64,000 nucleotides of DNA, from positions 124,001 through 188,000 of the forward strand of contig NZ_CP013631.1 of assembly GCF_001664485.1 (NCBI RefSeq), read 5' to 3'. Both the position numbers and the translations under genes were made by a program. Origin of the DNA: Rhizobium sp. N324 (GTDB lineage: Bacteria > Pseudomonadota > Alphaproteobacteria > Rhizobiales > Rhizobiaceae). Shown here one piece after another: positions 59,357 to 64,000 of this stretch; position 1 is the first letter of the stretch; each line of letters begins with the position of its first letter. A model generated the notes under the pieces. That model saw nothing but the letters and a program-made list of their open reading frames with translations, ran no database searches and had not been told where the DNA came from.

Positions 59357-60262
59357 TTAGCCGTCGTAAGTCCGCCGGCCCCGGTTGAAGTCGACCGCCG
59401 TGTGGCAGAACACCGCGCCGAGGATGATCGCGCCGCCGAAATAGGTGGCGACGGGCGGCTGCTCAGAAAACAGCAGCCAGACCCAGAAGGGCGTCAGCAC
59501 GATTTCCATCGTGCCGATCAGCGCCGCTTCAGCCGGCGGCATCCGTTTTGCCCCGGCGAGAAACAGCACCAGCGCCAGCGAGAAATTGGTGGCGCCGAAG
59601 GCGGCAAGGACGATCCAGTTGTGCAGGTCGAGCGAGCCGACCGAGCCGAATGGCGCGAAGATGACCAGGGTCAGGAAAGCGCTGACGACGGTCGGCGGCA
59701 GGCTCGGCACACCGGGGCTGATGCGCGGAATGATGATGACGAGCGCGAAGGACGTCGTCATGCCTAGCGCCAGCAGATCGCCCCAGCCCGTGCCGCCGCC
59801 GATCGACGAGGCGACGATGACGCCGACGCCGAAGAGGGAAACGGCGCCGGCGATCAGCGTCCGCCTGGCAACCCTCTCCTTGAGGATGAGCCAGCCGAAC
59901 AAGGCTGCGATGAAGGGCGTCGTCGCATAAATCATCGTCACATTGGCGACGGTGGTCATGTAGAGCGCCCCGATGAAACATCCCTGACTGAAAGTCTGGC
60001 ATGCGATCATCGCAAGACCGGAGGGATGGAGGACGGAACGCCATTGCCGCCGCGAGATGCCCCCTTCGAGGAAAAGGCAGGGGATCAGCAGGAACAGGCC
60101 TCCGAACAACGACCGCCAGGCGATCGCCGTCCATACGTCGGTCGTGAGCAGCCGCGAGTAAACGCCGCTCGCACTCCAGGCGAGCGTCGCGGCAACGATG
60201 AGAAGCACACCCTTCTCGTGCTCGCTGCCTGCGAGGCGCGTGGTCGGATTTTCAATGGTCAC
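59357..60262 (-). CDS. DMT-family (EamA) transporter
   Basis: About 301 residues with ten hydrophobic segments in two EamA repeats (LLIVAATLAWSASGVYSRLLTTDVWTAIAWRSLFGG; second repeat around VFLALGMTTSFALVIIIPRI). The GTG at 60262 gives the N-terminus TIENPTTRLAGSEHEKG and leaves room for a promoter; an ATG at 60328 is open but lies almost on the divergent LysR gene and has no ribosome-binding site. Probably an inner-membrane metabolite exporter or importer controlled by that LysR protein. Substrate unknown. Confidence 0.86.
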   Translation of the reverse strand: MTIENPTTRLAGSEHEKGVLLIVAATLAWSASGVYSRLLTTDVWTAIAWRSLFGGLFLLIPCLFLEGGISRRQWRSVLHPSGLAMIACQTFSQGCFIGALYMTTVANVTMIYATTPFIAALFGWLILKERVARRTLIAGAVSLFGVGVIVASSIGGGTGWGDLLALGMTTSFALVIIIPRISPGVPSLPPTVVSAFLTLVIFAPFGSVGSLDLHNWIVLAAFGATNFSLALVLFLAGAKRMPPAEAALIGTMEIVLTPFWVWLLFSEQPPVATYFGGAIILGAVFCHTAVDFNRGRRTYDG

Positions 60263-60374
60263 GCAGATGGTCTCAAAGAAGGAAGTCGAACGCCGCCCAG
60301 TTCTGCGCCCGCGATTGACATAAGACAAACGAATAGTAGAGATGGCTCCTATCGATTTTTTCTATGGCCATTGC

Positions 60375-61250
60375 ATGCATGAACCAATCGAAAGCAACCT
60401 GCTGAGGACCTTCCTGGTCGTCGCCGAGACGTCGAATTTCTCCGCGGCTGCCCAGCGCATCGGGCGGACGCAGTCGGCGGTCAGCACCCAGATCAAGAGG
60501 CTCGAGGCGGCGATCGGCGAGATCCTTTTCGAGCGCGGCGCCCGCGGTGTGCTGCTCACCCGCCAGGGCATTCAGCTCGTGCCTTATGCCCGCAGGGTGA
60601 TTGATCTCCTCAACGAGGCCGCCGCGACGATCCGCAGCAAGCCCCTCGACGGGCCGGTGCGGATCGGAATTCCCGAGGAATACAGCCAGACGGTGCTGCC
60701 GGCGGCGCTCGCGGCCTTTGCGGTGCGCCATCCGGCGGTGGAGGTCACGGTGTCCTGCGACTACACGGTCCGCAACCTTGCCGCCCTGGAACGGGACGAA
60801 CTCGATCTCGCCGTCGTTTTCGACTGGAGCGATCAGAACAAGGGCGAGGTCCTCTGCATTGATCCCACCGTCTGGGTCACATCGATGGTCCACCGGCTGC
60901 ACGACATCGATCCCCTGCCGGTTGCGACCTATCGCAACTCCACCTGGTCACGCGATTTTGCGCTGCGCTCGCTGGAGCAGATCGGCCGCAGCTACCGGAT
61001 CGCCTTCATCGCCGATACCGGTTCTGGCCTGAAGAACGCCGTGACCGCAGGCCTTGCCGTCACCACGCTTTCCCGCAGCAGTATCCCGCCCGGCTGCCGG
61101 GAGCTGACCGCCGAAGACGGTTTTCCGCCGGTCGATTCCTCAAAGGTCGTGCTCCGCCGGAGCACTTTCCGTTCCAGCGAAGCCGTCCGGGAACTCGCCG
61201 AAAGGGTGCGCGAAGCATTCCAGCCTATGGCGGCGCCGGCGATGGTGTGA
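60375..61250 (+). CDS. LysR-family transcriptional regulator
   Basis: 291 residues with the N-terminal LysR helix-turn-helix (NLLRTFLVVAETSNFSAAAQRIGRTQSAVSTQIKRLEAAIGEILFERGARGVLLTRQG) and a LysR substrate-binding domain from about 90. I prefer the ATG at 60375 because the upstream extension from 60342 is unlike LysR N-termini; neither start has a strong Shine-Dalgarno. It is divergent from the DMT transporter and is its likely regulator. The 3' end overlaps the end of the convergent CdhR-like gene by 26 bp. Confidence 0.88.
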   Translation: MHEPIESNLLRTFLVVAETSNFSAAAQRIGRTQSAVSTQIKRLEAAIGEILFERGARGVLLTRQGIQLVPYARRVIDLLNEAAATIRSKPLDGPVRIGIPEEYSQTVLPAALAAFAVRHPAVEVTVSCDYTVRNLAALERDELDLAVVFDWSDQNKGEVLCIDPTVWVTSMVHRLHDIDPLPVATYRNSTWSRDFALRSLEQIGRSYRIAFIADTGSGLKNAVTAGLAVTTLSRSSIPPGCRELTAEDGFPPVDSSKVVLRRSTFRSSEAVRELAERVREAFQPMAAPAMV

Positions 61251-62223
61251 TGCGGCGGCGCAAGCGACGCCTCGTCTCGGACGGGCTCTCGGAAAAACTC
61301 GCGCGGTAGCTTCTGGCAAAGGCCGAGGCCGAATTGAAGCCGGTCGCCGCCGCGATGTCGGCGAAGGAGGCCGTCGTCTCGATCACCTTGCGGCGCGCCG
61401 CATTCAGTCGCAGCGCCAGGTAATGCACATGCGGCGGCGCGCCGATGCTCTGCTGGAAGAGATCCTGCAGATGCCGGGCGCTGACGCCCACCCTGCGGGC
61501 GAGCCGTGCGAGAACTAGCGGCTGCTCGATATGCTCTTCCATCAGATGCACCGCCTGCGTCACCCGCGGGTCATGCATGCGCAGTCCCGCCGAGGCTGCG
61601 GAAAGCGGTTCGTTCACATGGAAGGAGGGTTGCTCGTAGCGGAACAGCCGGCTGACTTCGAGCGCCAGCGAATAACCCTGCCGCTGCCGGATCACCTCCA
61701 GCATCAGGTCGACGGTCGGCAGCGAACCTGATGTCGTCAGCCGCTTGCCGTCGATGACGAAACGGTCTTTGACGGCCCTGACCTCGGGATAGGCCAGTGC
61801 AAAATCCTCGTAATCCTCCCAGTGGACCGTCGCCCGCAGCCCGTCGAGCAGGCTTGCTTCCGCGAGCAGCCATGTGCCGGACTCGATGCCGGCAATGATC
61901 GTGCGGTGGCGGGCCGCCTGCGAGAGCTGCATCTTCAGTGCCGGCGTCGCGCTGCGGTGCCAGTTGTAACTGGCTAGCACAAAGAGCGGTCTGTCTTCAA
62001 TCGTCGCCTGGAAGGTGCCTTCGACCGGGATGGCGATATGGCTGGTGGTCGGTACCGGCGCGCCGTCCGGCGTCAGCAGCCGCCAGCGATAAAGCTCGCT
62101 CCCGGCGATGCGGTTGGCGCCGCGCAGCGGCTCGATGACCGATGCGATCAGGATGAGGTTCGTATCCGGCAGGACGAGAAGATCGATATCGAGCCGTTCC
62201 GTCGATCGCTGCAGCAAAGTCAT
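61225..62223 (-). CDS. GlxA-family AraC regulator, CdhR-like
   Basis: 332 residues with an N-terminal DJ-1/PfpI-like domain (LDIDLLVLPDTNLILIASVIEPLRGANRIAG, IIAGIESGTWLLAEASLL) and a C-terminal AraC/XylS domain (LARLARRVGVSARHLQDLFQQSIGAPPHVHYLALRLNAARR; FADIAAATGFNSASAFARSYRASFSESPSETRRR). CdhR, the carnitine-catabolism activator of Pseudomonas, has this architecture and neighbourhood. The ATG at 62223 has AGAGGGG; the frame upstream to 62454 is not used. It is divergent by 100 bp from the BKACE and carnitine dehydrogenase genes. Confidence 0.88.
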   Translation of the reverse strand: MTLLQRSTERLDIDLLVLPDTNLILIASVIEPLRGANRIAGSELYRWRLLTPDGAPVPTTSHIAIPVEGTFQATIEDRPLFVLASYNWHRSATPALKMQLSQAARHRTIIAGIESGTWLLAEASLLDGLRATVHWEDYEDFALAYPEVRAVKDRFVIDGKRLTTSGSLPTVDLMLEVIRQRQGYSLALEVSRLFRYEQPSFHVNEPLSAASAGLRMHDPRVTQAVHLMEEHIEQPLVLARLARRVGVSARHLQDLFQQSIGAPPHVHYLALRLNAARRKVIETTASFADIAAATGFNSASAFARSYRASFSESPSETRRRLRRRITPSPAPP

Positions 62224-62323
62224 GTCCCCTCTGTTCCGATAATGTATCGATAGCTTCCGAAAATGCAAAGCATGTCCGCTGATCCTGTCGCGTAATGGCT
62301 GACAAGACGGGGAGAACAAAAAC

Positions 62324-63226
62324 ATGCCTCTAGCGATGAACCGCGATGTCTTCATCACCTGCGCCGTTACCGGTGCCGGCGATACGGTTTCCAAATCCAG
62401 CCACGTTCCCATCACTCCCAAGCAGATCGCGGCTTCCGCGATCGACGCCGCCAAGGCTGGGGCGGCTGTTGTTCACTGCCATGTCCGCGATCTGGAAACG
62501 GGGGCTGCCAGCCGCCGCAACGATCTTTACAGGGAGGTCACCGAGCGCATCCGCTCGGCCGATATCGACGTCGTCCTCAATCTCACCGCCGGCATGGGCG
62601 GGGACCTGATTTTCGGGAATGTCGAAAGTCCCCTGCCCCTTAACCCGAAGGGCACCGATATGGTGGGCGCGACCGAGCGCGTCAGCCATGTCGCCGAATG
62701 CCTGCCGGAGATCTGCACGCTCGACTGCGGCACGATGAACTTCAATCTCGGCGACTATGTTATGACCAACACGCCGGCCATGCTGCGGGCCATGGCGAAG
62801 AAGATGACGGATCTCGGCGTCCGCCCTGAGATCGAGGCCTTCGACACCGGCCATCTCTGGTTCGCCAAGCAGCTCGCCGAGGAAGGGCTGATCGAAGACC
62901 CGGTGCTGATCCAGCTCTGCATGGGCATTCCCTGGGGCGCGCCCGACGATCTCAACACGTTCATGGCGATGGTCAACAACGTGCCTCAGAGCTGGACCTT
63001 CTCAGCGTTCTCGATCGGCCGCAACGCCATGGCCTATCCGGCGGCGGCGGTTCTGGCCGGCGGCAACGTGCGCGTCGGCCTGGAGGACAACCTCTTCGTC
63101 GGCAAGGGCCAGCTCGCCACCAATGCGCAGCTCGTCGAAAAGGCCGTGCAGGTGGTGGAAGGCATGGGGGCGCGGATCATCGGGCCGGAAGATGTGCGCA
63201 AGAAGCTGAAGCTGACGAAGCGCTGA
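62324..63226 (+). CDS. BKACE-family enzyme, 3-dehydrocarnitine cleavage
   Basis: 300 residues of the DUF849/beta-keto acid cleavage family. The zinc ligands His51 and His53 (VVHCHVRD) and LTAGMGGD, DCGTMNF and GGNVRVGLEDNL motifs are intact. In carnitine catabolism this enzyme condenses acetyl-CoA with 3-dehydrocarnitine to give acetoacetate and betainyl-CoA. The gene is followed 7 bp later by a carnitine dehydrogenase gene and faces a CdhR-like regulator, which makes the carnitine role much more likely than 3-keto-5-aminohexanoate cleavage. GGGGAG precedes the ATG at 62324. Confidence 0.9.
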   Translation: MPLAMNRDVFITCAVTGAGDTVSKSSHVPITPKQIAASAIDAAKAGAAVVHCHVRDLETGAASRRNDLYREVTERIRSADIDVVLNLTAGMGGDLIFGNVESPLPLNPKGTDMVGATERVSHVAECLPEICTLDCGTMNFNLGDYVMTNTPAMLRAMAKKMTDLGVRPEIEAFDTGHLWFAKQLAEEGLIEDPVLIQLCMGIPWGAPDDLNTFMAMVNNVPQSWTFSAFSIGRNAMAYPAAAVLAGGNVRVGLEDNLFVGKGQLATNAQLVEKAVQVVEGMGARIIGPEDVRKKLKLTKR

Positions 63227-63233
63227 GGATATC

Positions 63234-64000
63234 ATGACCAAGATCAGCAAGGCGGCCTGTATCGGCGGCGGCGTCATCGGCGGCGGATGGATCGCCCGAT
63301 TCCTGCTGGCCGGCATCGACGTCGACGTGTTCGACCCGCATCCGGAAGCCGGCCGCATCGTCGGCGAAGTGATCGCCAATGCCGAAAAAGCCTATGCCAT
63401 GCTGACCGGCGCGCCCCTGCCACCGCGCGGCAGGCTGACCTTCTGCGAGACGCTGGCGAAAGCCGTTGCCGATGCCGACTGGATTCAGGAGAGTGTGCCG
63501 GAAAGGCTCGATCTCAAGCGCGGCGTCCTCACCCAAATCGATGCCGCCGCGCGTCCGGACGCGCTGATCGGCTCCTCCACTTCTGGGCTGTTGCCGACCG
63601 ATCTGCAGCGCGACATGAAGCATCCCGAACGGCTCTTCGTCGCCCACCCCTATAACCCGGTCTATCTGCTGCCGCTCGTCGAGATCGTCGGCGGTGAGAA
63701 GACCTCGGCGGCGACCATCCGGGCGGCGATGGAAAGATTGCCGCCGATCGGCATGAAAGGCGTCCACATCGCCAAGGAGATCGAGGCTTTCGTCGGCGAC
63801 CGGCTGCTCGAAGCGCTCTGGCGCGAGGCCCTCTGGCTCATCCACGACGATATCTGCACCGTCGAGACGCTCGACGACGTCATCCGTTATTCCTTCGGCC
63901 TGCGCTGGGCGCAGATGGGTCTGTTCCAGACTTATCGCATTGCTGGCGGCGAGGCGGGCATGCGCCACTTCCTCGCCCAGTTCGGCCCCTGCCTTGCTTG
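63234..64000 (+). CDS. L-carnitine dehydrogenase, N-terminal part (runs off the right edge)
   Basis: 255 residues are visible with no stop before the window edge. It starts MTKISKAACIGGGVIGGGW, a GxGxxG NAD-binding site of the 3-hydroxyacyl-CoA dehydrogenase fold, with the conserved Asp of VDVFDPHPEA and the catalytic His region LFVAHPYNPVYLLPLVEIV and Glu/Asn-type FVGDRL. This matches L-carnitine 3-dehydrogenase, which forms 3-dehydrocarnitine for the preceding BKACE enzyme. The ATG at 63234 follows GAGGATATC. A thioesterase domain or gene for betainyl-CoA may follow beyond the window. Confidence 0.89.
   Translation, partial: MTKISKAACIGGGVIGGGWIARFLLAGIDVDVFDPHPEAGRIVGEVIANAEKAYAMLTGAPLPPRGRLTFCETLAKAVADADWIQESVPERLDLKRGVLTQIDAAARPDALIGSSTSGLLPTDLQRDMKHPERLFVAHPYNPVYLLPLVEIVGGEKTSAATIRAAMERLPPIGMKGVHIAKEIEAFVGDRLLEALWREALWLIHDDICTVETLDDVIRYSFGLRWAQMGLFQTYRIAGGEAGMRHFLAQFGPCLA

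Noticed and set aside
1..64000. Insertion sequences, integrases, CRISPR arrays, tRNA or rRNA genes
   Set aside because: I found no transposase or integrase motifs, no regularly spaced repeats and no tRNA- or rRNA-like sequence on reading the window.

Overview
The window is GC-rich, densely coded DNA of the kind found in Rhizobiaceae (Rhizobium/Agrobacterium/Sinorhizobium type), either a large catabolic plasmid or an accessory chromosomal region. The signs are the codon use, many ABC uptake systems, short ATGA/GTGA gene overlaps, and repeated sets of aldehyde dehydrogenases, AraC regulators and solute-binding proteins. I see no rRNA, tRNA, CRISPR array, insertion sequence or replication origin. 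All functions below are inferred from sequence motifs and gene context.

Region A (1-10.3 kb). A minus-strand set (APC permease, aldehyde dehydrogenase, cytochrome P450 running off the left edge) faces a plus-strand operon: IclR regulator, Tm-1-like/UPF0261 protein, HAD hydrolase, two class III PLP enzymes and an APH-type small-molecule kinase. The last two resemble the hydroxylysine/ethanolamine phospho-lyase plus kinase pair. The substrate is unknown but probably an amino alcohol or amine.

Region B (10.3-34.8 kb). This is an aromatic catabolic island built on a complete homoprotocatechuate (3,4-dihydroxyphenylacetate) meta-cleavage operon: hpaF, hpaE, hpaD, succinate-semialdehyde dehydrogenase, hpaG, hpaH, hpaI. 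The operon continues into SDR, MoaF-like and SnoaL-like genes. A divergent operon carries an AraC regulator, a phenol-pathway-type outer membrane protein, an MFS transporter and an amidase. A long minus-strand operon carries an aldehyde dehydrogenase, a GMC alcohol dehydrogenase, a branched-chain-type ABC importer and another AraC regulator, preceded by a FeaR-like regulator and an HpaR-type MarR repressor. Palindromes related to TTAACATGTTAA lie in the hpa promoter, upstream of the FeaR-like gene and upstream of the IclR gene, and are candidate HpaR operators. The 4-hydroxyphenylacetate hydroxylase genes (hpaBC) are not in the window.

Region C (35-43.6 kb). One tight operon encodes a free-standing Rieske protein, a Rieske-oxygenase catalytic subunit whose own Rieske ligands are missing, a GST-like protein, a purine/pterin-type aminohydrolase and a complete BMP-family (nucleoside-type) ABC importer. 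The combination resembles the NdmC/D/E N-demethylase logic of methylxanthine degradation and is the most interesting system here.

Region D (43.7-48.5 kb). An FMN 2-hydroxyacid dehydrogenase is followed by a decayed permease fragment and then a sigma-54-type promoter driving an NrtABC-type nitrate importer.

Region E (48.5-64 kb). Genes for quaternary-amine and C1 metabolism: a TMADH/StcD/DgcA-like flavoprotein demethylase, a ProX-like betaine-binding protein, a GbdR-like regulator, a cysteine hydrolase, glutathione-independent formaldehyde dehydrogenase, and at the right edge the start of a carnitine operon (CdhR-like regulator, dehydrocarnitine-cleavage BKACE enzyme, L-carnitine dehydrogenase). 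A CHASE4-GGDEF-EAL protein, an amino-acid-binding protein, a conserved unknown and a DMT exporter/LysR pair are interspersed.
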